This document shows positions 16,654 through 25,930 of a stretch of 64,000 bases of DNA, piece by piece. The number at the start of each line of letters is the position of its first letter. The stretch's first letter is position 1. The stretch comes from Proteinivorax hydrogeniformans. Its GTDB lineage: Bacteria; Bacillota; Proteinivoracia; Proteinivoracales; Proteinivoracaceae. Both the position numbers and the translations under genes were made by a program. A model generated the notes under the pieces. The model had not been told where the DNA came from. It did not search any database and saw only the letters and a program-made list of their open reading frames with translations. The stretch covers positions 930,001 to 994,000 of the forward strand of contig NZ_CP159485.1 of assembly GCF_040515995.1 (NCBI RefSeq), read 5' to 3'.

Positions 16654-16813
16654 ATTCATCTATTTCTTCAAAAAGCTCTTTGCCAACCCCACACTCAGGG
16701 CACTCATAATCGTCAGGCAACTTTTCAAAGGGTGTGCCAGGCTCAGCAACACCTTCTTCACCCTGCTTTGGGTCATAAACATACTCGCATACTGTGCAGC
16801 GCCATTTCTTCAT
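16652..16813 (-). CDS. Rubredoxin
   Basis: The 53-aa protein is a canonical rubredoxin, with Cys6-x2-Cys9 and Cys38-x2-Cys41 holding one iron. It is a cytosolic one-electron carrier, commonly for rubrerythrin, oxygen reductase or superoxide reductase. GGAGGTGA stands 5 nt before the ATG at 16813; longer readings from upstream codons would include that site. It is transcribed opposite to the Mur-ligase genes, about 3 kb from the rubrerythrin gene. Confidence 0.96.
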   Translation of the reverse strand: MKKWRCTVCEYVYDPKQGEEGVAEPGTPFEKLPDDYECPECGVGKELFEEIDE

Positions 16814-16926
16814 TATATTCACCTCCATTCTCATCTAAAAAAAGGAAAATATATTCCTGTGGTAAAAAAGTATATCATAAGATAAAATGAATTTAAAGGA
16901 AAATATAGCAAAAGGAGAGGTTTTAA

Positions 16927-18330
16927 TTGAATTTAACAAGTTCCAAAATAGCTAATATTGTATCTGGTAAATTAGTCGGGGAAAAAAATATCTCTATTGA
17001 TTATATATATTATGATGTTTTAAAGCAGGATAATCCTAAAACACCTTTTTTATATATTCCATATATAAATAGTTATAGAAACATAGACAGCACAAATTTT
17101 ATTTCAAAAATGGCTGCAAAAGGAGCCAAGGGTGTATTGCTAGAAGCAAATCAGCTTAACTTAGTTGAAACCAAAGATTTTTCTTTTTATATAATTGTAA
17201 AAGATCTACAAAAAGCAAGCTTGTCGCTGGCGAAATACTATAGGCAAAATCACGAGGGAAAAGTGATAGCAGTAACGGGAAGCTGTGGTAAAACAACTAG
17301 TAAAGAAATGATTGATTCGGTGCTTAAGTCAGCAAAAACGAGCTCTCTAAAAACTGTTAGAAATATAAATGGATTTGGTGGGACATCCCATGTCTTGTTT
17401 AATGCAAACAAGAAGGATTGGCTAGTAATTGAAGCTGGAGTAAATGGATTAAAAAGACTGCCTTCACTGGCTGAATCTATATCCCCAACCTACTTATTAG
17501 TTACAAACATTAGTAACACTCATTTTGATAGACTGAAGAGTCTTAAGGAAGTAGCGTACCATAAGCTTAAACTAGCTTATACCAGCACTCCCCCAGATAA
17601 AATAGTCTTAAATGGAGATGATCCCCACTTAAAACATCATATAACGGATAAAACTATAACTTTTGGCTTTGGACTGCAAAATAATTATGTTATAAAAGAT
17701 ATCGTTAGTTTAGGAAAGGAAGGAAGTACTTTTAAAATAAAAAAAGATGAAAAAGAGTTTGCTGTAAAGACCCCTTTACTGGGGAAACATAATGTTTTAA
17801 ACGCTTGTGGTGTCTTTGCATTAAGTCACAGTATTGGTTTGCCCGTTAAGCACATAGTGTCTGGAATTAAAGCCTTCTCTGGAATCGTACACGAAAACTA
17901 TGAAACAAGTAAATTAAAGGAAGTTAAAGGTGTTAACTTTTACGATGATACCCAACATTTCAATATTCCTGGACTGAAGTCTGGTTTAGAAACATTCTTT
18001 AGCTTAACACCCAATAAAGGAAATGTAATATTAGGATATGATTATAAATTTAACTCTGAAAACTTCAGCTTTAGGGAGCTTCATCTCGCGCTACTTCCAT
18101 ATATTAAAAAAATTAAAACTCTATATCTTATTGGAGATAAATGGCTAGAACACAAGGATTTTGTTTCAGATATAACTAATGACATACAAATAGTATCAGA
18201 CTGTGAGCAACTTGCAAAATATCTAAAAGAACAACTTAAGCCGGGTGATTTTGTTTATGCTAAGGGAGATTTCCATCAACATTTAAGGAAAATTTTTCAT
18301 CTTATGGAGGTATATGAAGATGTCAATTGA
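16927..18330 (+). CDS. Divergent MurF-like Mur ligase family protein
   Basis: The 467-aa protein has the three-domain Mur-ligase plan: a MurF-like N-domain (residues 1-105), a central ATPase domain with P-loop GSCGKTT (118-124), the NINGFGGTSH and VIEAGVN segments, TNISNTHFDRL near 195, and a C-domain ending in YAKGDFHQHL. These enzymes use ATP to form an amide bond between a carboxylate and an amino compound. Sequence strays from true MurF (NEIG is replaced, and the C-domain is atypical), and there are no other wall genes here. It starts at TTG behind AAAGGAGAGG. It overlaps the next gene, a second Mur-type ligase, so the two likely act in one pathway with unknown product. Confidence 0.82.
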   Translation: MNLTSSKIANIVSGKLVGEKNISIDYIYYDVLKQDNPKTPFLYIPYINSYRNIDSTNFISKMAAKGAKGVLLEANQLNLVETKDFSFYIIVKDLQKASLSLAKYYRQNHEGKVIAVTGSCGKTTSKEMIDSVLKSAKTSSLKTVRNINGFGGTSHVLFNANKKDWLVIEAGVNGLKRLPSLAESISPTYLLVTNISNTHFDRLKSLKEVAYHKLKLAYTSTPPDKIVLNGDDPHLKHHITDKTITFGFGLQNNYVIKDIVSLGKEGSTFKIKKDEKEFAVKTPLLGKHNVLNACGVFALSHSIGLPVKHIVSGIKAFSGIVHENYETSKLKEVKGVNFYDDTQHFNIPGLKSGLETFFSLTPNKGNVILGYDYKFNSENFSFRELHLALLPYIKKIKTLYLIGDKWLEHKDFVSDITNDIQIVSDCEQLAKYLKEQLKPGDFVYAKGDFHQHLRKIFHLMEVYEDVN

Positions 18331-19627
18331 AAAAAGCCTCGACATTATATACTCATTTTATAACAAAGTAGGAAAAAATGTTCCTCTAGACCTTCACGAT
18401 AGTGAATTTAGAAACCCTGATTTTACTAAGCAGCTTCTGTGTCGCTGCGATACCAAGTTAGATATAGGAAAAAACATTATTATAGTCGGCAGTAAAGGTA
18501 AAGGAAGCACAGCGGAAATACTTGCTGAAATTTTAAAAAGACATGGGGCTAGAGTTGGCTTGTTTAAAAGTCCTCATTTGGTAGATTTTAAGGAACGAAT
18601 CCAGGTAAATGGCCAAAAAATAAGCGCAGAAGATTTTAATAGACTGACAACACAGCTAAAAGAACCTATAAATAATGTAGGAAGTAACATAAGCTGGCCA
18701 GGTTACTTAGGGCCAAATGCCATTTTATTGGCTATGGCCTTAAATTATTTTAACGAGCATCAAACTGACTATAACATTTTAGAATCTGGAAGGGGTGGGG
18801 AGTATGACGACACCTTTATGCTGGGAAGGAACATAATCTTTACCCCCATTTTTTTGGAACACAAATATAGGCTAGGAAAAACAATAAAAGATATAGCTCA
18901 AACCAAAATAAATGCACTGAACACAAAAACAACTAACGCCATATGTTCAAAACAAGTAAATGATGTGGTACTCCCACTGTTTAAAAAAAAGGCACATGAG
19001 CATAACATAAGCTCGAAGATATTCGAGCAAGACTTTAGGGTGTCCAGTGTTAAACACAATAAAACCTACACCGAAGCGAGCTTGGAAATCGAAAAGGAAA
19101 TATATAATCTTAACTTTCCTCATATTCCACTATATATTATGGAAAACTTTGCAAATGCTGCAGCAGCAGCTCGCTTTTTTTGTGAAATGGATTTAAATGA
19201 AAAAAAGCTAAACGAGATGTCACACAATCTAACCCTTGACGGTCGGTGTGAAGTAATGACAGTTGAAGATAAGACCTTTATTTTCGACGGGTTGGTAAGT
19301 AGTGAATCTGCTAGGGAAGTTAGTTTATTTATAGATTCATTACCCACAAAGGGAAAAAAAGGTTGCTTGTTAGCTTTGCCAAAAGACAAAGATTTAGAAG
19401 GAGTAGTTGATGTACTTAAGTCTAAGTTTGATCTTTTAATTTTAACAAAGGCCAGCAAAACCCAATATCCATTTGAAAACACTATTTCAAGCTATAATGA
19501 TATTTTAGTATCGGACAACCCAACAGATGGGCTAAAGACGCTATATAATAACAAAATAACTAACATATGTGTCTTTGGTACCCAATCTTTGTTAGGAGAA
19601 GTAAAAAAATATATTCAAACATGTTGA
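18320..19627 (+). CDS. Divergent FolC-like Mur ligase family protein
   Basis: The product has 435 aa from the ATG at 18320 (9 nt after GGAGG; another ATG at 18314 is too close). It resembles folylpolyglutamate synthase: P-loop VGSKGKGST near residues 56-64, then KSPHLVDFKERIQVNGQKI, which is the FolC substrate loop, and ILESGRGGEYDDT replacing the EVGLGGRLDAT block. The usual DDAT and SxxxDH signatures are altered, so it is unlikely to be the housekeeping FolC. It is predicted to be a cytosolic ATP-dependent amide ligase. It overlaps the MurF-like gene by 11 nt. The promoter of rubrerythrin overlaps its stop codon. Confidence 0.8.
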   Translation: MSIEKSLDIIYSFYNKVGKNVPLDLHDSEFRNPDFTKQLLCRCDTKLDIGKNIIIVGSKGKGSTAEILAEILKRHGARVGLFKSPHLVDFKERIQVNGQKISAEDFNRLTTQLKEPINNVGSNISWPGYLGPNAILLAMALNYFNEHQTDYNILESGRGGEYDDTFMLGRNIIFTPIFLEHKYRLGKTIKDIAQTKINALNTKTTNAICSKQVNDVVLPLFKKKAHEHNISSKIFEQDFRVSSVKHNKTYTEASLEIEKEIYNLNFPHIPLYIMENFANAAAAARFFCEMDLNEKKLNEMSHNLTLDGRCEVMTVEDKTFIFDGLVSSESAREVSLFIDSLPTKGKKGCLLALPKDKDLEGVVDVLKSKFDLLILTKASKTQYPFENTISSYNDILVSDNPTDGLKTLYNNKITNICVFGTQSLLGEVKKYIQTC

Positions 19628-19652
19628 CAATATTTATAATGGAATGTATAAT
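19624..19652 (+). promoter_or_regulatory. Consensus promoter of the rubrerythrin gene
   Basis: TTGACA (19624-19629) and TATAAT (19647-19652) have the ideal 17-nt spacing. The -35 box covers the stop codon of the upstream ligase gene. The leader is about 100 nt of AT-rich DNA in which I could not define a clear PerR box. Confidence 0.85.
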
Positions 19653-19762
19653 TTAATCAAGAACAGTTACTAATAGCATTTAATATTATTATTTAATAAG
19701 CATCTAATATTACATAAAATATAATTAACTAAAAAAGAATAAAAAACTTGGAGGGATACATA

Positions 19763-20257
19763 ATGGATAAAAAAACATTAGAAAATTTAAAGGAAGCATT
19801 TGCAGGTGAATCACAAGCTAATAGAAAATACTTAGCTTTTTCAAAGCAAGCAGAAAAAGAAGGACACAAAAATGCTGCAAAAATGTTTAAAGCTGCAGCC
19901 TTGGCAGAAACAATTCATGCCCATTCCCACCTAAAGGCTATGAATGGTATCAATAGTACCGAAGAAAACCTTAAAGAAGGTGTAGAAGGGGAAACATTTG
20001 AGTTTGAAAAAATGTATCCAGAAATGGTAAAAAGAGCAGAAGAAGTTGGAGAAAAGCAAGCAGCTAGATCATTTAAGTTTGCCATGGAAGCAGAGAAAGT
20101 ACATGCTAACCTTTATCAAAAAATGCTAGATAATCTAGAATCAGGCGAAGAGTTTACCTTCCACCTTTGTACAATATGTGGAAATGTAGAACTAAAACCA
20201 GTTGACAAGTGCTTTATATGTGGCGCTGGTTCAAAAGCATTTGAAATAGTAGAATAG
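19763..20257 (+). CDS. Rubrerythrin
   Basis: The 164-aa protein has an N-terminal four-helix diiron domain with the ferritin-like glutamate motifs (AGESQANRKY, ETIHAHSHL, EAEKVHANLY) and a C-terminal rubredoxin-like Fe(Cys)4 domain with CTICG and CFICG. It reduces hydrogen peroxide with electrons from rubredoxin or NADH oxidoreductases, and protects anaerobes from oxidative stress. The ATG at 19763 is 7 nt after GGAGGG. It has its own consensus promoter and terminator, so it is monocistronic and likely highly expressed. Confidence 0.96.
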   Translation: MDKKTLENLKEAFAGESQANRKYLAFSKQAEKEGHKNAAKMFKAAALAETIHAHSHLKAMNGINSTEENLKEGVEGETFEFEKMYPEMVKRAEEVGEKQAARSFKFAMEAEKVHANLYQKMLDNLESGEEFTFHLCTICGNVELKPVDKCFICGAGSKAFEIVE

Positions 20258-20265
20258 TCCCCCCT

Positions 20266-20299
20266 AGAGTAGTTGGTTATAGCCAGCTGCTCTTTTTTT
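20266..20299 (+). terminator. Intrinsic terminator after rubrerythrin
   Basis: AGAGTAGTTGG pairs with CCAGCTGCTCT (11 bp including two G-U pairs) and is followed by seven T. Confidence 0.88.
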
Positions 20300-20366
20300 A
20301 GTTTAATAAAGAACAAGTGCAATAATATCCTTAACTAAGTTGTTTTATAATTAAGGAGGGTCTGAA

Positions 20367-20786
20367 ATGTCATTTTTAAAAATGCTGCTACCTATATTTC
20401 TGCTTGTAACTTTTACTGGCTGTTCGAACACGTATAGTATAGAAAGTTTGAAGGTTGATTTAGAGGAAAAGGGTTATATTGTTAGTTCTTATGAGACTGA
20501 GGAGTTTTTTATCCCAACAAAAACGAAAAGGTTGAAAGTTAACGAGGAAACTTTATACATTTATATGTTCCGCAGTAAATTAAAGATGGAAACAGCAGCA
20601 AGTCAAATTGACCCAAATGGTGCTCACTATACTTCAGGGTCCAAAGTAAAATCTGTTAGTTGGGTGAAGCCCCCTAGCTTTTATAAAAGAGGAAGGATTA
20701 TAGTTCAATATTTTGGAGAAGATGAGAAAGTAATTTCAGACTTAACGGACATACTAGGGGAACAATTCGCTGGAGTCAAAAAATGA
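20367..20786 (+). CDS. Small lipoprotein of unknown function
   Basis: The 139-aa protein has a hydrophobic signal (residues 4-18) ending in the lipobox TFTGC with Cys19 as the lipid-bearing residue. The mature part is a small alpha/beta domain, beginning YSIESLKVDLEEKGY, followed by alternating strands, with no motif I recognise. It would be tethered to the outer face of the membrane. AAGGAGG lies 8 nt before the ATG. It is a single gene between rubrerythrin's terminator and its own. Confidence 0.75.
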   Translation: MSFLKMLLPIFLLVTFTGCSNTYSIESLKVDLEEKGYIVSSYETEEFFIPTKTKRLKVNEETLYIYMFRSKLKMETAASQIDPNGAHYTSGSKVKSVSWVKPPSFYKRGRIIVQYFGEDEKVISDLTDILGEQFAGVKK

Positions 20787-20798
20787 TTGATGTTAATT

Positions 20799-20836
20799 TA
20801 AAAAAGCGCTACGTTTCAAAACGTAACGCTTTTTTA
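20799..20836 (+). terminator. Intrinsic terminator after the lipoprotein gene
   Basis: AAAAAAGCG-TACGTTT arms pair with AAACGTA-CGCTTTTTT. About 6 nt downstream comes ACTTTCACTTTAT, the same 3' tail as in the 143-bp repeat family. Confidence 0.88.
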
Positions 20837-20908
20837 AACTAACACTTTCACTTTATTCAAAATTATATACAATAGATATAAAAGACAAAAATATCATTTA
20901 TATTACGA

Positions 20909-20937
20909 TTGTCTTAAATTTATATTCATGATATAAT
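20909..20937 (+). promoter_or_regulatory. Promoter of the ABC exporter operon
   Basis: TTGTCT (20909-20914) and TATAAT (20932-20937) with 17-nt spacing, 33 nt before the first start codon. Confidence 0.65.
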
Positions 20938-20970
20938 TAGAGTGCCGAAGTAAATAAAGGGGGTACATAT

Positions 20971-22713
20971 ATGGGAAGATTTAGGTATTTGAAAAGTTTT
21001 TTTAAGCAATATAAGTGGTATTATGCATTTGGAATCTTTTGGTTACTTGTTGTAAATGGTATCCAGATGTTTGTGCCTAGATTATTAGGTAATATAACAG
21101 ATCAGTTAGCAGAGGGACTACTAGATGGCTCAGATTTAGTTAGATATGCAATAATTTTAGCTAGTATTGGTCTTCTTATGGGAGTTAGTAGAGCTTTGTG
21201 GAGAATATATATTACAGGTTCTGCTAGGAGGCTGGAATACTTTATAAGAACAAAGCTGTTTTTACATCTGCAAAAGCTGTCTCCAAGCTACTTTAATAGG
21301 ATGAAAACAGGCGACATAATGGCGCACGCAACAAACGATATTAACGCAGTAAGGATGGCGTTTGGCGGCGGTATAATTATGATGACAGACGCTATTGTTT
21401 TAACTGTGATAACCACAATTTTAATGCTTGCACAAGTAGGATGGCAGTTAACTTTAATCGCTATGGTGCCTTTGCCATTTTTGGCTTTAGGCGTTGTCTC
21501 CTTTGGGAAAGTCATTCATAGAAGGTTTAAAAGGGTTCAAGCCGCCTTTTCTTCTATGACAGAGTCGGTGCAAGAAAATCTATCAGGGATTAGAGTGGTA
21601 AAGGCATTTGTACAAGAAGATGAGGAGATAAATAGGTTTAAAAAATCGGCCCAAGAGCATGTAGATAAAAACATTCATTTGATTAAAATATGGGGAGTAC
21701 TACAACCGTTAGTACAAGTAATCTCGACTTTGAGCGTAATTTTGATAATTATGTTTGGTGGTATCGCCGTTATTAACGGAGATATTTCAATTGGTGACTT
21801 TGTAGCTTTCAACACTTACTTGACCCTGCTGATTTGGCCGATGATGGCTATTGGGCACGTTATAAACGTATTGCAGCGTGGCCGCGCTTCAATGGACAGG
21901 TTAAACACAATTCTAGATGAAGAGCCAGATATATATGATGGCGATAACGCCTTAGATGTTGATGTAAAAGGTGATGTAGAGATTAAGGACCTGACATTTA
22001 AATATGAAGACGGAACGGAAGCTTTAAAAAATATAAACTTAAAAATAAAAAGAGGAGAAACCTTAGCTATTATTGGCAGGACAGGGAGTGGAAAGACAAC
22101 TTTAGTGAACTTATTACTTAGATTAGCGAATCCACCTAGAGACACAGTTTTTATAGATGGTGTGGATATAAACGATATAAAGTTGAAGCCTTTGCGTGAA
22201 AGTATTGGGTATGTACCACAAGATAACTTCTTGTTCTCAACAAATATTTCGGGAAATATAGCCTTTGCATTAAAAGACTACGAGCAAAAGCAAGTAGAGG
22301 AAGCGGCAAAGTTTGCTCATGTTTATGACAATATCATCGAGTTCCCGCAAAAGTTTGACACCATGATGGGAGAACGTGGGGTAACATTATCTGGAGGCCA
22401 AAAGCAAAGAGTTTCTATTGCAAGAGCAATAATAAAGGATCCCAACATTCTTATATTAGATGATAGCTTATCTGCTGTTGATACCCAAACGGAAGAAGAA
22501 ATTCTAAGGCAGTTAAAAGATATCATGAAAAGCAGAACCAGCATAATAATTTCCCATCGCGTTTCTACTGTTAAAGATGCAGATGAAATCATTGTAATGG
22601 ATGATGGTGAAATAGTGGAGCGTGGAAATCATGAAGAGCTTGTGGATAAAGATGGGCTTTACGCTAACCTACACTATAAGCAACAATTAGAAGAAAAACT
22701 AGGAAGCGCATAA
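20971..22713 (+). CDS. ABC exporter half-transporter, degenerate-site subunit (BmrC/YheI-like)
   Basis: The 580-aa protein has six transmembrane helices and a C-terminal nucleotide-binding domain with Walker A GRTGSGKTT, Q-loop GYVPQDN, signature LSGGQKQR and Walker B ILILDDSLSAVD. The residue after the Walker B aspartate is Asp rather than the catalytic Glu, so this subunit contributes the non-hydrolysing site, as in heterodimeric exporters such as BmrC/BmrD and TM287/288. GGGGGTAC precedes the ATG. The partner gene follows after 13 nt. Likely role is multidrug or lipid export; substrate unknown. Confidence 0.92.
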   Translation: MGRFRYLKSFFKQYKWYYAFGIFWLLVVNGIQMFVPRLLGNITDQLAEGLLDGSDLVRYAIILASIGLLMGVSRALWRIYITGSARRLEYFIRTKLFLHLQKLSPSYFNRMKTGDIMAHATNDINAVRMAFGGGIIMMTDAIVLTVITTILMLAQVGWQLTLIAMVPLPFLALGVVSFGKVIHRRFKRVQAAFSSMTESVQENLSGIRVVKAFVQEDEEINRFKKSAQEHVDKNIHLIKIWGVLQPLVQVISTLSVILIIMFGGIAVINGDISIGDFVAFNTYLTLLIWPMMAIGHVINVLQRGRASMDRLNTILDEEPDIYDGDNALDVDVKGDVEIKDLTFKYEDGTEALKNINLKIKRGETLAIIGRTGSGKTTLVNLLLRLANPPRDTVFIDGVDINDIKLKPLRESIGYVPQDNFLFSTNISGNIAFALKDYEQKQVEEAAKFAHVYDNIIEFPQKFDTMMGERGVTLSGGQKQRVSIARAIIKDPNILILDDSLSAVDTQTEEEILRQLKDIMKSRTSIIISHRVSTVKDADEIIVMDDGEIVERGNHEELVDKDGLYANLHYKQQLEEKLGSA

Positions 22714-22726
22714 AGGGGGGAAAGAT

Positions 22727-24790
22727 ATGGCTAATAAGAGTTTTCATGAAGAGGAAATGTTAGGAAAAGCTTATGACGGTCGGCTGATGAAAAGATTACT
22801 TAAGTATGCAGCACCATATTGGAAAGCATTTTTGGTATCTATTTTGATGTTGGCCCTTGTAACAGGGATAGAGATTGCTCGTCCATATATCGTTGCCTTA
22901 GCTATTGACGACTATATTTTTACATCCCCCATGGTAGCTTTTGAGCAGGGGGAAGAGCCTAAGGACGGAATTCAGTATAATAACAAAACATTTATAAAAG
23001 AGCGGCACTTAGATGAAGAGTACCCAGGCAGGCCCAGATACCAAATAATGGTTTATGAAGGTGAAAACTATCTAGTGCCATCGACGTTTGAAAGAGAAGA
23101 ATTTACTATTGAAGAAAGACAGGGACAGGTTTTCTTTATAAATGAACACGGAGAGTTCACTGGTGATCTAATGGATGACCAGGTTTACCAAACCTTTCGG
23201 GAATATGATGTCGATGGGTTGATTAGACTAGGAACTATATTTTTAGTTGTTGTGTTACTTGGGTTTGGAGTTAACTACGCTCAGATTTATATTTTACATC
23301 GTACCGCCTTTAGGATTATTTATAATTTGAGGGTGGATATATTTTCCCACCTACAAAAGCTAAACTTAGGCTTTTTTGATAAAAGTCCAGTTGGAAGGTT
23401 AGTTACTCGTGTAACTAATGACACAGAAACTCTCAATGAAATGTTTGTCGGAGTCATGGTTAATGCTTTTAAAGATATATTTATGTTGATAGGTATTATA
23501 GTCGTAATGTTTAGCCTTGATGTACAGCTGGCCTTAATAGTTATGGCTGTACTACCTGTAGTGTTTATATCCAGCATAATATTTAGAATTAAAGCAAGGC
23601 AAGCGTATCGGGATGTACGCACAAAGCTTGCTAGGATAAACGCAAGCATTGCAGAAAACATCTCTGGTATGAAAATTGTACAGATATTTAAACAAGAAAA
23701 TAAAAAGTTCAAAGAGTTTGACGATATTAACCAAGGACACCTTAAAGCTTCTTTAAGGGAAGTGAAAGTGTTTGCCATATTTAGACCGTTTATAGACGTT
23801 CTACACTATTTAGCGCTAGCACTTATAATTTGGTGGGGTGGTGGTTCAGTTATTCAAGGGGCCATACAGTTTGGTGTGCTATATGCGTTTATAAACTATA
23901 TAAAGATGTTTTTCCAGCCAATAAATGCAATTACAGAGAAATATAATATACTGCAATCTGCCATGGCATCGTCGGAAAGAATATTTCAGCTTTTAGATAC
24001 AGAGCCTGAAGTAGTTAACCCTGAAAAGTCAAAAGAGTTAAGGGAAGTAGATGGCTCTATTGAGTTTAAAGACGTATGGTTTGCTTATAATGAAGGTGAG
24101 TGGGTATTAAAAGATGTAAACTTTAAAGTAAACCCCGGCGAGACTGTTGCCTTTGTTGGAGCTACTGGAGCTGGCAAAACCTCTATTATAAACCTTATAA
24201 GTCGTTTCTATGATATTCAAAAAGGTGAGATCTTAATAGATGGTGTAAATGTTAAAGATGTTGATCAAGAAGAGTTAAGAAAGAATATCGGAGTGGTGCT
24301 ACAAGATGTCTTTGTTTTTAGCGGTGATATTAAAAGTAATATCAAATTAAATAATGAACATATAGACGACGATAAAATCAAGGAAATAGCAGAAACGATT
24401 TATGCAGATTCATTTATCGAAAAACTACCAGATGGCTATGACCAGAAGGTACAGGAAAGAGGTTCAACACTTTCTGCTGGACAAAGGCAACTTTTGGCCT
24501 TTGCCCGTGCCTTAGCATTTGACCCATCTATACTAGTACTTGATGAAGCTACGGCAAACATTGATACTGAAACAGAAAGTATAATTCAAGACGCATTAGA
24601 AAAACTTCAAGAAGGCAGGACAACAATTGTAGTCGCCCATCGCCTATCCACTATACAAAACGCTGATAAAATAATAGTAATGCACAAAGGTAAAATCCGA
24701 GAGATTGGAACCCATCAAGAGCTATTAAACAACGGTGGAATTTACCATGATTTATATCAACTTCAATATAAAGAACAATTAGCACAATAA
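22727..24790 (+). CDS. ABC exporter half-transporter, catalytic subunit (BmrD/YheH-like)
   Basis: This 687-aa partner has six transmembrane helices and a complete nucleotide-binding domain: Walker A GATGAGKTS, signature LSAGQRQ and Walker B ILVLDEATANID with the catalytic Glu. Between helices 1 and 2 lies an extra domain of about 95 residues (about 70-165), charged and strand-rich, predicted to be extracellular; BmrD/YheH proteins have an insertion at this place. Together with the upstream subunit it forms an asymmetric exporter. GGGGGGAAAG is the ribosome binding site. The gene ends directly at the first repeat cluster. Confidence 0.92.
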   Translation: MANKSFHEEEMLGKAYDGRLMKRLLKYAAPYWKAFLVSILMLALVTGIEIARPYIVALAIDDYIFTSPMVAFEQGEEPKDGIQYNNKTFIKERHLDEEYPGRPRYQIMVYEGENYLVPSTFEREEFTIEERQGQVFFINEHGEFTGDLMDDQVYQTFREYDVDGLIRLGTIFLVVVLLGFGVNYAQIYILHRTAFRIIYNLRVDIFSHLQKLNLGFFDKSPVGRLVTRVTNDTETLNEMFVGVMVNAFKDIFMLIGIIVVMFSLDVQLALIVMAVLPVVFISSIIFRIKARQAYRDVRTKLARINASIAENISGMKIVQIFKQENKKFKEFDDINQGHLKASLREVKVFAIFRPFIDVLHYLALALIIWWGGGSVIQGAIQFGVLYAFINYIKMFFQPINAITEKYNILQSAMASSERIFQLLDTEPEVVNPEKSKELREVDGSIEFKDVWFAYNEGEWVLKDVNFKVNPGETVAFVGATGAGKTSIINLISRFYDIQKGEILIDGVNVKDVDQEELRKNIGVVLQDVFVFSGDIKSNIKLNNEHIDDDKIKEIAETIYADSFIEKLPDGYDQKVQERGSTLSAGQRQLLAFARALAFDPSILVLDEATANIDTETESIIQDALEKLQEGRTTIVVAHRLSTIQNADKIIVMHKGKIREIGTHQELLNNGGIYHDLYQLQYKEQLAQ

Positions 24791-25930
24791 TTGTCATCCC
24801 GCACGTCATCCTGAGAGCGCAGCCGAAGGATCTAGCCCGCGAGGGCGCAGGAACCACACAAATGACAAACCCATGAGCATGTCAGTTCAGGGTTTGTCAT
24901 TTACTTATGGGCTAAGGTAGTCCTCTGCTGCAGACAGCTTAGAAGTACCCATCTTAGTTGTTGCAATTGCTAGCCCAGACCAGTCACGTATTAGAAGATA
25001 CGCTCCCGCCCTGGTCCATCAACTGCGCCTAGAATCTAGGCACTTCTAAGTAGTCTGGCCATTTGGGTCTCCTTATATGGTTACCACAGTTGATTCCAAC
25101 TTCTAACTACCCACTTCTCACTACTATTACAATACGCCCTGCCAGTAAAAGACAAACCCTTCAGTAGGCTAAGTGGTTTAACCCTATCCAACTATCCAAC
25201 TAACCAACTATCTTACTAGTTTCCTGATGTCATCCTGAGGCACGCCGAAGGATCTAGCCCGCAAGGGCGCAAACCACACAAAATGGCCAAAAACGAACCA
25301 AGCATTTTACCAACCTCTAACTTCTCACCTCTGACTACCATTCTCCCACGTATTAGAAGATACGCTCCCGCCCTGGTCCATCAACTGCGCCTAGAATCTA
25401 GGCATTTCTAACTAGTCTGGCCATTTAGGTTACCACAGTTGATTCCAACTTCTAACTTCCCACTTCTCACTACTATTACAATACGCCCTGCCAGTAAATG
25501 ACAAACCCTTCAGTATGCACAAGCGGTAAAATCTATAGGGGGGATTCCCCAAAATAAGCAGCCAGCATTTTTTCTTGACGTCATCCTGAGCGTAGCCGAA
25601 GGATCTAGCCCAAAGGGCGCAGGACCCACCCAAAACTCAAACCTAGGCCTGGGTCATTTCAGGGTTTGTCATTTACCTCTGGGCTACGGAGTTTCTCTGC
25701 TGTTTCTCCACATGTTCGACACCTTTTGCTTATAAGACGACATATCCATGTCTTTGATGTCAATGAAAGATAGCTTAATGCCAAAGGCTTACTCACAGGG
25801 AGAAAAAACGTATCGAAACAATACGCCCTGCCAGTAAATGACAAACCCTTCAGTAAGCTCAAGCGGTAAACCTATCTAACCAACTACTGTATCTATGACC
25901 AAGCAGAAAGCAAATTTGGAGTGAGTTTCA
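24791..25930 (+). repeat. Cluster of long intergenic repeats (about 360-bp units), no genes
   Basis: This gene-free stretch is built of imperfect tandem units. The element with CGTATTAGAAGATACG and CCTAGAATCTAGG starts at 24987 and again at 25349, a 362-bp period. Each unit holds GTCATCCTGAG...GAAGGATCTAGCC (24794, 25228, 25580 and on), a partially palindromic sequence, and ATACGCCCTGCCAGTAAA-TGACAAACCC blocks. The same sequences appear in reverse orientation at 32.08-32.77 kb. Short open frames here are not supported by ribosome binding sites or codon structure. No transposase is present. Confidence 0.85.

Noticed and set aside
16529-16890. Two + strand open frames opposite rubredoxin
   Set aside because: They cross a terminator and lie antisense to a clear rubredoxin gene; no ribosome binding sites.
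19670-19740. Possible PerR box before rubrerythrin
   Set aside because: Only generic AT-rich sequence; no good match to TTATAAT-N-ATTATAA.
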